Source of the DNA: Thamnaconus septentrionalis | Lineage: Eukaryota > Chordata > Actinopteri > Tetraodontiformes > Monacanthidae | Length of the DNA stretch: 64,000 nt | Direction of reading: 5' to 3' | NCBI GenBank assembly: GCA_009823395.1 | Contig: CM020510.1 | Coordinates: 5,124,773-5,188,772 of the forward strand | Part shown: positions 1-12,078 of the stretch, piece after piece | Position numbering within the stretch: the stretch's first letter is position 1 | Layout: the number at the start of each line of letters is the position of its first letter | Notes under the pieces: model-generated | The model's input: only the letters and a program-made list of their open reading frames with translations | Database searches by the model: none | Told to the model about the DNA's origin: nothing | Position numbers and translations under genes: made by a program

Positions 1-345
1 GAGGCGGATTTAATTACGGATGTCTCAACGTGGCACATTCCAAAACCTACAGTGACAGAAGACAACAGGCGGCACAACGGGCCAAAGAATGACAGGCAGC
101 GGCGGCGGTGCATTAGGATGGCGTCCTCGCTTGTCATCAGAGCCTTAATTGCTGCAACCAGGTGCAAACAGCGTGTAATCTTGTTTGTCAGCGGCTCAGT
201 TTCGTTTTCTAATTTCGTCCCTTTTGACAAGCAATTTGGGAACGAGGAAGGGATTTTTTTTCGGATTTGGGGGAGTGGAAGGTGTGTGAGGTGCTGGCGG
301 CGAACGATAGCGTGACTCCTGTTAAACCTTTTAATCTGTGTGTCT

Positions 346-365
346 GCCCCCAGGGGGCGCTGTGG
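346..365 (+). promoter_or_regulatory. CTCF-like motif
   Basis: The sequence GCCCCCAGGGGGCGCTGTGG contains the AGGGGGCGC core of the vertebrate CTCF motif in + orientation. This is a motif match by eye; binding is inferred only. Confidence 0.4.
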
Positions 366-1730
366 CAGAGGAGCGCCAGGCTTTTCACCCTCCTGCTCTC
401 CTGTGCACTTGCACACGGGGCCATAAGCTCATTTCGTTTAATTCTCAGCAATGTGAAATTGGATCATCTGTTTCCTGTCTTTTTTATTTTTTTGTTGTTT
501 TTTTTTTTCCACGACTGCCAACCTTCGCAGCGTGCACAAGGAGTTCAGAGCTTGGCGAACCAATCGGATGAGGACCGACGCGAGACTCGTCTCTTCATTA
601 ACGACGGCGTTTATCGAGTGTCTCGTGCCGCCGCCTCCGCTGCTGTTGACCCAGCTGTTAGCAGCTGCCGCCGCGCAATTAAGCGTCGTAGAAAAACATC
701 CTTCCACTCAACTCCAGTTTTCCCCCAGTTTTTTTGTTTCCGACTGCGTCGTTCCGCCACTCAGAAGGTCAAGTGTGCAATTTACCGGCAGGTACTTCAA
801 GCAAATTCTCGTCGTTAAAAATGTTCAAACTTGCCCTCTAATTCACTCTAAGTTGAGACGTGTTTATTTCTGAAATCGATTTGTTTTTGATGTGGCGCCG
901 AGTTTGTGTGACTCCTGCCCCGTCCAAGTTTGTCACAACTCTTCATGAACCATCCACACGCCGCTGATACAGTCACCCCTCGCCATCTGCAGCCCACTCG
1001 AAAAGACAAAAAAAAAGAAGTGCGTTCGAGTGACGAGAAGTGTTGGAGTAGGACGTGGAGTGGCTGGTGGCACAAGTTCCGAGCAGGAGGATCAGAGTTT
1101 CCCAGCGTTTGAAACCAAGAGTCACTTACACATCGTGAACGTGTTGAGTTCACTTGTTCGCTGCTCTGCGCAGAATAAAACAGAGGCTGTGGACTTTAAC
1201 ACACTAAATATTTGAAAGTTTTAGACATAAAATGAGAATTTCATGATGGAAAAAATCCCCGAAGTATCGTATCATCAACTGTATCCATCCAGAAATTAGA
1301 CAAGTCCTTTCACAAGTCGTGCGAATCGGCTCTCTGTGATGCCAGCCAGGCACTGGCTCCGCCCCTCTGGGACGGCCTTGTTCCAACAAAGGAATCGTTA
1401 CAACAGGAGCTGTTTAAAATAAATCCAGCGAGGCTGCTCAGCTGAAAAAAGACAAAGATGTGGCTCAACTCATGTCCTCGCCGTGATTTAACGTAAAAAC
1501 CTGAAAGCGCTTCGTAAATAAGTCATTAAGAGCCGCCGCAGCTTAAAGCCTCAGCTGTGGATTTGATGAGGTGGGAGCGTGTTTGTGTGCCAGAGAACAG
1601 AACTACCCTCAGTCTGACCCTGCCTGGGAAAAAAAGAAGAAAAGAAAATCTTCTGCCTCTCCTCTGGCTGATAGGCGGTTTGATGGACCCATCAGGTAGT
1701 CGCCGGCCACCGCCATTCCATAACCCCCCC

Positions 1731-1752
1731 CCACACACACACACACACACAC
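1731..1752. repeat. (CA)n microsatellite, short
   Basis: Eleven or so CA units follow a run of seven to eight C residues and are followed by further imperfect CA-rich sequence. It is simple-sequence DNA, not coding. Confidence 0.9.
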
Positions 1753-2930
1753 CGCACACCCCACCTACCCAACCCCCCTCCTATGGGAACTGCGCGACCC
1801 AGCAACAGTTCATATTCATGTCCTTGTCAAACTGTTTAGCATCGGGACGAGGACCCTCTGGAGCCGCTGAGGACCCTGGGACCGCCTGCACTCGGCTGTG
1901 CCGCCGCCGCTGCCTTGATGTTTAAATGCAGGGCGCCGCCTCGGAACGGATCGAGTCAGACTGGAGGTAGAGGTCAGGTACCATGGAAAAGAAAAAAAAA
2001 TGTACAAAAAAAAAAAAAGAGGCTTAGTTCAGACGCTGTGCTGGTGCGGTTTTACTCCATAAAAGATGAGGGTCCGGGGTCCTCGCCGATGCCAAGTGAG
2101 GGCGTGTCAGAGAACAGAGGAGAAACCAGGGGCTCAGCCCCCGAGTGTCCTGGCTGGGAATCTCCCGGTAGCTGCTTCCTGTCTTGGCTGCATCACTGGG
2201 AGGTAATCCCCACTCTCCCTGCCAAAACATAAAGAAATGGTGATATGAAAACTAAATGAGTGGGGATTTGAATGCACAAGCGTGACGTTGGCCAATGCAT
2301 AAGATCGACGAAACAATGTGTGAAAGGAAAAAAAAGAAGGAATGAAATTAATTCCAACACTCTGAAATTCTGCAAACAGGAAATAACGAGGGTCTGTTTT
2401 TCTGTTTTCCTCTCTAATTACAGTCCCTGCTGAATCTTGTCTGACAAAGGGCTCGCCGCCATTAATACAGCGATAATTGTTTTGGAAACTTTCCATGGCG
2501 AGTGGCGCTAAAAGTTCTAAAAGGAGCGACGGCGGTGGCGACGCTCTCGTCCTGCCAAGCCTTGTCAGCCGCCCGTTCAATTATTCAGAGTTCGGTCCTG
2601 GTTAATGCGTTTTGTCAGCCAGAAGAGTTGCGAGGGAGCAGCGGAGCTCCTGTTGTACTCACGGACACGGTCGCCTGCCGCACTCTTTATGCATGGAGAG
2701 CGGGAGGAGCGCTGCAGCGTCTCACCCTGAGGCTAACATGCGACTTTCGCCTGACTGGGTCCCTGCCGAGACTCGTCATCAAGTGTGTTTGTAGGGGGTT
2801 GCGCAACAGCCTGGCAATGATGGAGGGAGGAGGGTCGCGTCTTTCAGGACGGGAGACATTTATTTAGTGTTAGAAAAAAATATATATATAAGAAGAAGCT
2901 GCTACTCACCAAACTCAAAGAATCTGTCCT

Positions 2931-2980
2931 CATTTCTGTAAGGACAGAAATGTCTTATTTCAGATGAATAAATGAAATAA
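2931..2980. repeat. Two adjacent short hairpins
   Basis: CATTTCTGT (2931-2939) and ACAGAAATG (2944-2952) are exact reverse complements around a 4-nt loop. Immediately after them TTATTTCA (2955-2962) and TGAAATAA (2973-2980) form a second exact inverted repeat with a 10-nt loop. The arms are short, so chance is possible for each, but the tandem arrangement is notable. Confidence 0.6.
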
Positions 2981-3210
2981 CTTGTAAAATAACTAACCCC
3001 ATTAGATATTATCATTGCTTGACTGGCTTGTAGGAAGTGACGTCTTGTTTTGAAGCCTGGAGAGAAGAAAGAAAAAATATGATTAAAAGAGGGTAAAAAG
3101 AATAAAGGTTGGTGACTCTGCCTCAGATTTCCCCAAAAAAATCCTGTTCCACTGAACTAAACTGGTGCGAGATCAGACTCAGATAGAACTGTGTTGGTGA
3201 GTGTGGTGCC

Positions 3211-3353
3211 GGAGTCCCACAGGGCACTGTGCTCTCTCCTCTCCTGTTCACTTTCTGCACTGCAGACTTTCACAAGAGTCAAGTTGGCATCAGAAGTCAC
3301 CGCTGCAGCTGTTGGGGGTCTCAGAGGTGGACGGGAGGAGACCAAGAAATTCT
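3211..3353 (+). mobile_element. Degraded LINE reverse-transcriptase fragment
   Basis: Read from 3211, the sequence encodes GVPQGTVLSPLLFT followed by FCTADF, which matches the conserved PQG...LSPLLF block of LINE reverse transcriptases. After a frame change the next part reads AAVGGLRGGREE, which resembles the segment just after the catalytic aspartates in the same L2-like fish elements. The region that should carry the catalytic pair of aspartates is lost or shifted. No upstream endonuclease or further polymerase domains are visible, so this is a short dead copy. Assignment to the L2/RTE side of the LINE tree is from memory of the family and less certain than the RT call. Confidence 0.7.
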
Positions 3354-4463
3354 CCCAACAAGCTCAGTGGCATTTTCTGTCAATACATTTTATTGCCTTC
3401 TGCTAATAAGATACACTTGTCTGATTGTTTGCTATTGTACATTTCTTTACATCAATACACTGACACAAAGCACAATACCAAATTTATTTTCATTAATATA
3501 GATGTTCTCGTCATCGTCACATGTTCTCCTCCTGGCTTCGCTGGATTTGTTCCATTGGCAGCCAGCGTACTGTTGCAAATCCTCCTTATTCTTTTCCTCT
3601 CCCTCAAATCCAATCGAGTGCTCTGCCCTGACATACACACATGCCATATACCACAAACAGGCAGACATACAGAGGCACAAATCCCTGTGGGCTACCAGCC
3701 TGCCTCCCCTCGGCCCCTCGCTCCCCCTCCGCCCCCTTGCTGTGCTTGATCAAGCGTCCTTTCTTCATGTGCACGACACAGAAGAAACGGCCGCCGTCGC
3801 ATGTGTCCCTTGTTTTCATCCGGACAGTTTTTTTTTCCCATGTTAAGCACTGTATCGCCGCAGAGGAGGCAGCTTCACTCCGACAAACTCTTTTAGTTGT
3901 CCGTCAACTCACTTGTTAGCCCGGCCCGGCCGGCTGGTCGCATCGCCATTTTTTTTCTTCTCCCTCTCTTGTCGAATTCAAAGGCTCGCCATGGGATGGC
4001 ACATCGACGGGGGTCGACAACAGGCCCTCTGCTTTTAATGATGGATGGAAAAAAATGCTGGAAGGTCCCTAATAAGAAGAAAAGGGTCTCAAACTGCTGG
4101 GTTCTTTTTGTTTTTTGGAAGACATGTCAGATACATCATAAGACTGAAGCCACTGAAATGGCAAAGTCAGATAAAAATAAATGTGCAGCTGCAGATTTGG
4201 AGGCTCATCAGGGAAGGCGACATTCCTGCAGCTCTTTATTATCCATTGTTGGTTGAACTGTAGCCTCAGATTGCCCACGGACGCCCTGCTGTTCTGTTCC
4301 TCCTCTTGTCTGCTGTCGATCGTCTGCTCCAAGGCTGGACGTGTCCTGCATACAGAGAAGTTCTTCTGCTGACCCCGGCTGGAGCCTGCCATTGTCTTGA
4401 GTTCCTGTTGACTGTGGCTGGAAACTGTCTGGCCACCGAGAACCTGCAGCACATTGGGTGACC

Positions 4464-4513
4464 CTTCTTCTTCTTCTTCTTCTTCTTCTTCTTCTTCTTC
4501 TTCTTCTTCTTCT
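4464..4513. repeat. (TTC)n trinucleotide microsatellite
   Basis: About 16 uninterrupted TTC/CTT units. It produces artificial poly-Ser, poly-Glu and poly-Arg frames on the two strands. Confidence 0.95.
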
Positions 4514-4696
4514 AAACTCTGCATTCATCAACAACTACTGGAACACTCAAACTTGTCCAACACCAAAGACAAAACCATTCAAAGTCACCTAAATGACGGA
4601 ATACTGGAGATCTTACGTTGGTCTTCAGAAGGTCACAGAAGGTCATATAGACCAGGTCCTTTTCCTGCGCTTTAAAAGTGCACTTGAACAGGTGAG

Positions 4697-4702
<6 letters not shown>

Positions 4703-4735
<33 letters not shown>

Positions 4736-4742
4736 ACACACA
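4703..4742. repeat. (CA)n microsatellite
   Basis: CA units from 4703 with one TACA interruption near 4731, passing into a short ATA-rich end. Confidence 0.9.
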
Positions 4743-4925
4743 TATAACATATAAAAACAAACAAAGAATGAAGTCTTGCAGCCAACTCAGCAGCTCACGG
4801 ACAAACAGCTTATTTAAATCTCCTCCTGCTCCGGTGAATCCTCGCAGGTCTCTTTAATTACTAGACTCAGGAGACAACTGAAGGGAAGCCGCATACTAAA
4901 CTTACCACTCAGCTGATTCTTGTCC

Positions 4926-4928
<3 letters not shown>

Positions 4929-4988
<60 letters not shown>
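4929..4988. repeat. (TC)n microsatellite, 60 bp
   Basis: Thirty perfect TC units. On the minus strand the tract reads as an Arg-Glu repeat and is followed by an apparent GTAAGT splice donor near 4904; no coding gene is supported there. Confidence 0.95.
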
Positions 4989-4990
<2 letters not shown>

Positions 4991-5778
4991 TGGCCCGCCC
5001 CTCCTCTCCCTCACCTGTGCAGGCACAGCGTAATCCCGAGCTTCCGGAGATCTCGCCGAGTGAATCAATGGAGCTCTGTTCACACGCACCGTGATCGATA
5101 GACAGCCAAGCCGGCGACAGGCCCGTCTGTCTCCCATTGTCGAGGCATCCTGGGAGGGGACTCAGTCCCGACTCCTGTGCAGGAAAATAAATAAATAAAT
5201 GAATAAATAAATAAATAATGGATAACAGCCATGTTTATCAGCCGTGTTAAAAGGCACGAGAGAGGGAAAACAAAACATGGCGTGTTGTTTGCGAGCCACA
5301 GAGAAATTAGTTTTTCCGTCCGCTTCTGGTGTGATTGCAGTGAGACCAGAGAGAGTCGAGGGCTCAGTTATTTTCTCTGAGGAATATTGGAATAATAGTG
5401 ATATTTGAAGGTCCCACTCATGCTCCTTTCAGATCTTTTGTTGTTGTTGTTGTTGTTGTCTGAGCTACTCCGTGTTGTTGATTATCCAAAGAGAGTTTTT
5501 AGATCTCCGGAAAGCAGCACAGTTAGCCCTCTGTTTACAGCCTCTTGAAAAAAAAAAGAAACAGTACACAATGTGAATCTTGCACAATGTGCAATATTGC
5601 TGCATTGAGGGATGTCCCTGACAAAAGCACGATCGCCCTTTTATCTTTTTAATGAAGTCGGAAATCATTGGTGAAGTGATTTTTGTACTATATGGGAGCT
5701 TTAAAGACTTAAATGACTTCATCCAAATTGGGCAGCAGCTGACGCGACCGCGCAGCTCCTCTCTTGTGTGTCTGCATC

Positions 5779-5791
5779 TGACCTCTGACCT
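5779..5791 (-). promoter_or_regulatory. Perfect DR1 nuclear-receptor site
   Basis: On the minus strand the sequence is AGGTCAGAGGTCA, two perfect AGGTCA half-sites in direct orientation with one base between them. This is the arrangement preferred by HNF4, RXR heterodimers with PPAR, and COUP-TF. Function is inferred. Confidence 0.5.
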
Positions 5792-7031
5792 TTTACAGCT
5801 AAATCTTGTGTGTCTTGATGAGACGCAAGAGGTTGCAGCAATAAACCTGAGATGAGAACACGCAGCAGCAGAACACGCCCTGAAAACTTTGTGACTGTAA
5901 GAAGGAAAAAAATAATAATAAGGATAAGAAGGCGGCTCATGAATTTCAAAAAAAAATCTCTTCCTGCATGCAGTTTTGTTTTCTACATCTGCCTCCAATG
6001 GAAACTTTCAACAGGAGCATAAAATATACTTTCCTTCCCTATAAACATGAGCTGTAAATCCTTACATATAAATAAATAAATATATATACGAATGATATAG
6101 TGTATGGCAAACATTACTGTAAGAGAACAGAAATCCACTGCCACAACTTATTTACAAAATGCATATAAATATCTTTTTTTTTTTTTTATTTTTTTCTCAT
6201 TATTATTCACTTTTCCCCAAAACTCCATGTAGACTTTGAAACAGAGCTGAAGTTTGACAATAAATAAATAAATAAATAAATCCATCTTTAAAAGCTATTA
6301 GAATAAACAGGCTGATGGACAAACACCCACATCAGTGCTGTACTTTTGAAAAGTTGCTTTGGCGCTAAGCTAATGAGGGGTGAATACATTTGCATTAACA
6401 TTAGCTTAAGTTTCTTACTTGTGGGAAAAAAAATGGTAAAACAAAAAATAAGTTGATGGATAATAGATATAAATATAATAATAGCAGTAATGATGGTGCA
6501 GAGTTGAAAGAACAATGCTGCAGAAACTCTGAGAAGTGGAAGTAGATGAGGCATTCGGCGTTAAGCAGGAAAAACACAAAGATCTCCTGTTGTTCTGATG
6601 ACATGATTATAAATGAACGCGTTAATATTTCAGCAATGCGGCACGCAAGCGTCTTCCCCGAGATCCTGTTTCCATTTACCGAGGCACGGCAGCCGGATCG
6701 CTAACATTTCCATGCACCTCGTCCGTCTTGCCAAACTCCGGTGGAAATCACTTTCCCTTGATATCTGCCAAACACCCACATCAGCCGGGCTGAACAGTCA
6801 GCCCGGCTGTGCTGGCTGGCGGTCATGGAGGTCACGTAGCGTGGTGAACGAGGAAAAACCATAGAAGAAGAAGACCAGCACCAGGAATATGGGGCTAGCG
6901 TCGTTGTTGCTAACAGGGTCCTGCTACAACCATAGATAGATAGATAGAATTTATATGAGATGCTCCCATTTGGGGGGTTTTGCTCCCCTCATAATTTGAC
7001 CCCTGATCAATCAGAGATGCTTGAAGTTTGA

Positions 7032-7032
<1 letters not shown>

Positions 7033-7087
<55 letters not shown>
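7033..7087. repeat. (TG)n microsatellite, 55 bp
   Basis: Perfect TG dinucleotide run. A CA-rich stretch (7235-7262) follows about 150 bp downstream. Confidence 0.95.
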
Positions 7088-7089
<2 letters not shown>

Positions 7090-9239
7090 CTGTCAGAGAG
7101 ACGGACGTGCGTTGACGTCGGCCGCTGGGCCAGTCAATGAGCCATTGATCTGGAGAGCGGCGTTGATGTCTGAGATGCCTCTGTGATGGATGAGCCCCGT
7201 CTTAAACAAAAGATTAAAAAAAAACAAAAAGACACACACAGACACGCACACAGACACGCACACCATACTGACACAGACTAACAAAACAAAAAGTATGAGA
7301 AGTTTCCAAACTTCACAGATTGCACACGCAGCTCTTTGAAAGTCACTGTTTCCAGGCCCATATTTCCCTTTGATGGTCGACTTTATTGTGCTTTACTTCA
7401 TCTAATGCTTCGAAATCATGGAGAGATCTTTTTTTTTTTTTTCCAAACAGTAAAAAATAAAAGGTGGCACCTTTTTTGTTTTCTTCAAAAAAAAAAAGCC
7501 CAACATATTTCACATCAAAGGCGCGCCAAAGGCGTTCGTCAACGCGGCAGAACGCATTCGTGGCTGCTGTGCACAAATAAACCATTTTGTCCTTTCATGG
7601 CCGTCTGGCACCGGGAAGCTGTCGCCGTGCGAGCGTCCTGTAACTAATCACATTCCTCTTGATTTCCGCCCAGTAAATTCAATTTAATAAGAAGGAGAAT
7701 TCCTCTCAGATAAGACTGTTGTCTCTCAGATGAAGTCCACCTTTGATTTGACGACTCGAGGGGAAAAAAACAGGAATGTTTACAGATGGTGCAGAAGTAT
7801 TTATACTTCTGCCAGGGAGATTATTCTCTCAGCCGTTACTGTGTTTGTTTGTTTGTTTGCTACCATGATTATGCAGAAATCTTTAGCATCATTTTTTTGC
7901 ATAACTTGCTGGAAACATGGGGCCATTGGCAGCTTCTTCACCATCGATGTTGCTCTGAGGACTCTGCGGCTGGTGAGACGGTTGCCACATAATGTTTGAA
8001 GAATGTTGCACGTTTGCACATAAAAAAAAAAAAGGGGAAATAAATGTGATTTCAAAGGTAGCAGCCCAGAGTTGCAAGTAAAGGAAAGTTTTAAAACTCA
8101 TCCACCTCGGAATGCAGGTCCTTCAGCGCCTTAATGGCGCCGGCAGCGCCGGGTATTGTGTCTCATAATGGAGCGTTTTATGAGGAAAAATTGATCCATC
8201 TCTATAGGATTAGAAAGGAACAAAAAAAAAGTAATCCGTCAGGAGTGCAGAGCGCGGGCGGCCTCGGACGAGCACGCCTGTGAAGCTCTGACTGAGTTGA
8301 ATCTTAATTATTTTGGTAATTGCACGTGCGGCGTTACGAAACGAGATCGTTTGAATGTGCATTTTCCATTTCTTAAATCCTGCTGCAATGGGGAGCGGCT
8401 CAGCCATAACAGGGGAAACACGTGAAAAATCATGGGGGACCTATGACAGAGAAAGTTTCACTGTGGACACGAAATGAAAAGAAATTAAAATGAGACGATG
8501 GTTTGTGACAGTGAAAAAACAGAGTCGGCTTCAACCCAAACTCAAACCCAGAAACTTTCTGTCCGCAGTCGACGTGCAGCTGTTGGTGAGTGTGACACCT
8601 GGAGAAAGAACAAACAAAAACTCACATCTACCTGGCGTGGTCCAGGTCGGCAGTCAATGCAAGAAGAAAAAAAGCAAGAAAAACATCTCAACATCTCAAC
8701 TTCTGCTGCCTCCCCCACCGCCACCCACCCTCATCCCCATTCCGTGTGTGGATGCACAACACGCCGCACAACCTGAGACGTGCGACCGGCCGTCTCATTC
8801 ACCACTCTGTTTATGCGAGGAGCGGCGCTGGATTTAGGTTAAGTGGGTGAAAAGGGGCTGAAAGCTGCAGTTTGATGGAGCGGCGGCTAAATGTGCTCTA
8901 ATGACGTGGAGAGGGGGAGGGGGAGGGGTTAACGGCTGTGGCCGGCACCGCCCACCCGTCGCCCTGCACCGTCCACATTAGTCTAAGTGCCTTGATCATC
9001 CATGTGCAAACCCTCTGGGACGAGCGGCTGGTGGCGGTGGCGGCGCGTTCCCTGGCGCTTCAAGTACGAACACCCCCCTCCCCCCCCCCAACTCCCCCCA
9101 CTATTTCATGGCTGACTGACCTGACGCGAAGCAAGAGCGGTGGGACCTGACGGTGAAATAAAACGAGAAAGCGACACGACCGATCACATTCATTAGCCGT
9201 CTGTAACGTCGAACCATTTGCTAATTAATTTCCTTTCAG

Positions 9240-9286
9240 CAGAAACATGCCGCCGTGCCCAAGAAGAGAAAAGAGAAGGAGTCCAG
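9240..9286 (+). other. Orphan candidate exon, 47 nt
   Basis: A pyrimidine tract ending TTTCAG|CAG precedes it (a tandem NAGNAG acceptor) and a GTGAGC donor follows an AG end. All three frames are open. The frame starting CAG reads QKHAAVPKKRKEKES, basic and lysine-rich, but I cannot assign it to a family. A branch-point-like CTAAT lies about 20 nt upstream of the acceptor. It could be an alternative exon, part of a non-coding RNA or chance. Confidence 0.2.
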
Positions 9287-9761
9287 GTGAGCTCACCTCT
9301 CGAAGCTGCAAGACGAGCAGCAAATCCTGCTGAAGGAGAAGTTTCAGCGCAATATTTTTATTAATATATATTTTTCGGCTTTTCTGCAGCGTCAGACGTT
9401 GGCGTGCTTCCCTAAGCTTCTTTCCACGGATAACAGCCTTCGACTGTCGTCTCCTCTCGCTCCCACGTGGTCTTTACTGGAGTTTTCTCATTAATAAACA
9501 AACAGACAAAAGAAAAATGCCCCCCTTTCTCCTCCCCCTTTGTTTGATCGCACTGACAGATATGAAGAAGGATGAAACCTGTCGACTTTTTCATATCGAA
9601 GCCGCAATTTCAGAGGTTTGTTAGGGGCTGTGGGAAAGCGATCTGGTGGCAAAGTGCTCAGCCTCAGCATATCGACCAGTCAACCAATCAGAAAGCCAAG
9701 GGGCCGAGCTGTCAGATCACTTCCCAGAAAATATACCATTTTTAACACTCAAACGGTTAAA

Positions 9762-9960
9762 ACTTGCCACTTTTTAAATTGTTATTAACTTGTATTTTTG
9801 TTAAATTTATGTATTTAACTGCCACTTGCCACTTTTTAAATTTCTTTTTATACTTTCTTTATTCCTTGCATGCACAATCACTTTGGCTTCTGCCACGCCA
9901 ACATTTCACTGCCATGTAAAGTCATGACAAATAAAATACTTGAATCTTGGATCTTTGAAA
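9762..9960 (+). mobile_element. Possible LINE 3' tail
   Basis: The end of this AT-rich segment, CTGCCATGTAAAGTCATGAC then AAATAAAATACTTGAATC, resembles the 3' end of fish non-LTR elements, which finish in a polyadenylation-like signal and short tail repeats (here TTGAATC, TTGGATC). It also carries a 19-nt direct repeat, ACTTGCCACTTTTTAAATT, at 9762-9780 and 9824-9842. No reverse-transcriptase coding remains next to it. Confidence 0.35.
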
Positions 9961-10040
9961 AGGTTGCTCAATAATTGGCAATAATCAATAATTCAGCCAG
10001 AGACGTGATTTCCCCAATTGGCCTGAACTATACTGCAGGT

Positions 10041-10059
10041 CAACAGCAGGGGGCAGAAC
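10041..10059 (+). promoter_or_regulatory. CTCF-like motif
   Basis: CAACAGCAGGGGGCAGAAC matches the CAGCAGGGGGCAG core of the CTCF motif. Confidence 0.35.
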
Positions 10060-10612
10060 ACTTTTCAATGGTCTCCGTGAACGTTCAGGATTCCTGTGAC
10101 TGTTTTTCTCTTTGCCTACCTGCTTTACGTCTGCTCATGCAATATCTGAGTGTGGATGCACGCTGGCCGCATTCACCAAGCAGAGCTCCTCGTTAACTCC
10201 CCCCCGCACCGCGCGGCAAAGCTAATCAATTATCTCCTGTCATTTAATGATGCTGTGGGTTTATGTGAGCCAGTTTGCAATGAGAAGAATCAGCAGAATG
10301 AATAATAGATCACAGCGCCGAATCTGAACACAAGCAGGAGCCGGAGCAGCCCCCCCCCCCCCCTTTGACTGCTTCTTATCTTTGTGTTGGCCTCGCCAAG
10401 ATAAAACACAAAATAAAACCTCAACCACTCCGCCACCCCCCCGCTGTTCACGGTGAAGGCTGCAATTCCTGGAAGCCCAGAGCAGCTTCATCCCGCTTTC
10501 TGTCACTGGTTCTGTGCTGCGCAAAACTCCTTCCACAGCAACACAAGGGGTTCAGCAGGCAGGGAGGAGGGGGAGGAGCAGGGGAGGAGGAGGAGGAGGA
10601 GGACAGGAGTTT

Positions 10613-10631
10613 AGCACCACCTAGTGGAAGC
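10613..10631 (-). promoter_or_regulatory. CTCF-like motif
   Basis: AGCACCACCTAGTGGAAGC is, on the minus strand, a CCACTAGGTGGTGC-type CTCF core. Confidence 0.35.
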
Positions 10632-12031
10632 TTGGTGCCTGCCATTGAAGCGAGGAGGCCTCCCTCCCTCCCTGCCGGCAGCGTGAAGAGGCCCTCAGAG
10701 ACGACGGCACAATATCAGGACGCTTGTTGTGTCTGATGTGTGTCGTCTTCCCCTGGGAGGGTGGGGGAGGGAGAGGGGAGGGGAGGGAGGAAAGGAGAGG
10801 GGTTTCATCATGTTTGTTTGTTTGTTTGTTTGTTTTGTCACCCACCCTCCCCCTGCCCCCCTTTCAATTTCATTTTTTATGCACGCTCGTCCTAATGGCC
10901 TTGCTGCCTGGAAAAGGAAAAAAAAAGAACCCAAAAAAAACCACAACGCCGATCCATCGCTAATGATTCGCTTCTCCGTCGCTCCTGATCAAATCTCTCC
11001 CCCTAATGAAGTGTCATTTCTCACCCGGCCGGGCCGTTCACTCCATCACTGTGTTCCTGCTTTTTAATGCCTCGTTTTTATTCTTTAATACCTTTTGCCT
11101 GCAGCACAGCGGCGGTGCTGATCTATCTCCAGCCCCCACCCCCTCCACCCCATAAATAAACAAAGGACAAAGAAAGAAGCATCCACCTCTCCCCGGACAG
11201 CGGCAGAGAGAAAGACTCTCCAGAACAATGAGGTTCGTTGCCGGCGTCACCGACACACAGCTGATGATGAAGCAGAAAAAGTCCCAGATTTCCAGAGGCG
11301 GGGAGGAAGCTGCGGGAGCAGGCAGGAGAGATTAAAGGCTGTGTTTCTGACTGCGGTGGCCTGTTCCAGACAACACCCAGGACCCCGCGCTCTTTCTTCT
11401 CCTCGCTAATTCACATTCAGTCCGGGGACGGTTCCAGTCCAGGTCCGGAGCTGCAGCAGAACTCTCACAATGACTCTGTTTTTCACATTGAGGCTGTCCG
11501 TCTGTCATTTACCCCCTCACCCAAGAACACACACAACACACACACACACTGACCCTCATCCATTCTCCATACCAGCCTCCCCTCTCCCCCGTCTCCTCCC
11601 ATGCTGCCGTCCAGCTAACTGCCTCCCTCCCTCCCTCACCAACACCCTCCTCCCCCCATCACTCCATCTCCATCGCTTCTTCTTGTCTCTTTCATTCTTG
11701 TGTCAGCTGAGCCTGCCTGTCGCTCTCCCTAATAAGGCTTTCAAAGGCAGTGATGGAAGGACTCGGTCCTCCCCGCTCACCGCTCCAGAGAGAAATCACT
11801 TGTTGATGCTGCAGATGCGGCCGGCTGGATGGCGGTGGGGGGAGGAGGGAGAGGTGAGGGGTGGGGTGGGGCAGAGGCGCGATAGGTGACGGCGGGTCTC
11901 CGCTACGCAAAGAGAACCTTGGCTGTGTCAGGGTTGTCATGTGTCATTCCGACCGTGAGCCTGTCCACACGAGAGCCGGTCGAAGTGTTATGAATGACGG
12001 TGGCCGTCCCAGACTGTCAATCCACATAGTG

Positions 12032-12078
12032 GGGAGAGAGAGGGAGAGAGAGAGAGACAGAGAGAGAGGGAGAGAGCG
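12032..12078. repeat. (GA)n-rich tract
   Basis: Interrupted GA/GGGA simple sequence of about 47 bp. Confidence 0.85.

Larger units (their letters stand above)
1..3180. other. Non-coding stretch, no gene recognised
   Basis: I see no coding gene here. Open frames are short, lack recognisable domains and overlap on both strands. The stretch holds a CTCF-like site near 346, A- and T-rich runs, a short CA repeat (1731-1752), and two adjacent small hairpins near 2931-2980. The base composition is mixed, with moderately GC-rich parts at 540-700 and 2500-2830. Confidence 0.6.
3360..9230. other. Non-coding stretch rich in simple repeats
   Basis: No gene recognised. Contents include a CTT triplet tract, CA and TC tracts, AAAT tetranucleotide tracts near 5185-5218 and 6260-6282, a GT tract at 7033-7087, a perfect DR1 nuclear-receptor site at 5779-5791 and an octamer ATTTGCAT at 6388-6395. 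The serine- or glutamate-rich open frames around 4454 are translations of the triplet repeat. Confidence 0.6.

Noticed and set aside
4614..4691. CAG|GTGAGT donor at 4692 with an upstream open frame
   Set aside because: The frame stops (TAA in GCTTTAAAAG) before the donor and begins in a TTC repeat, so no coding exon is supported.
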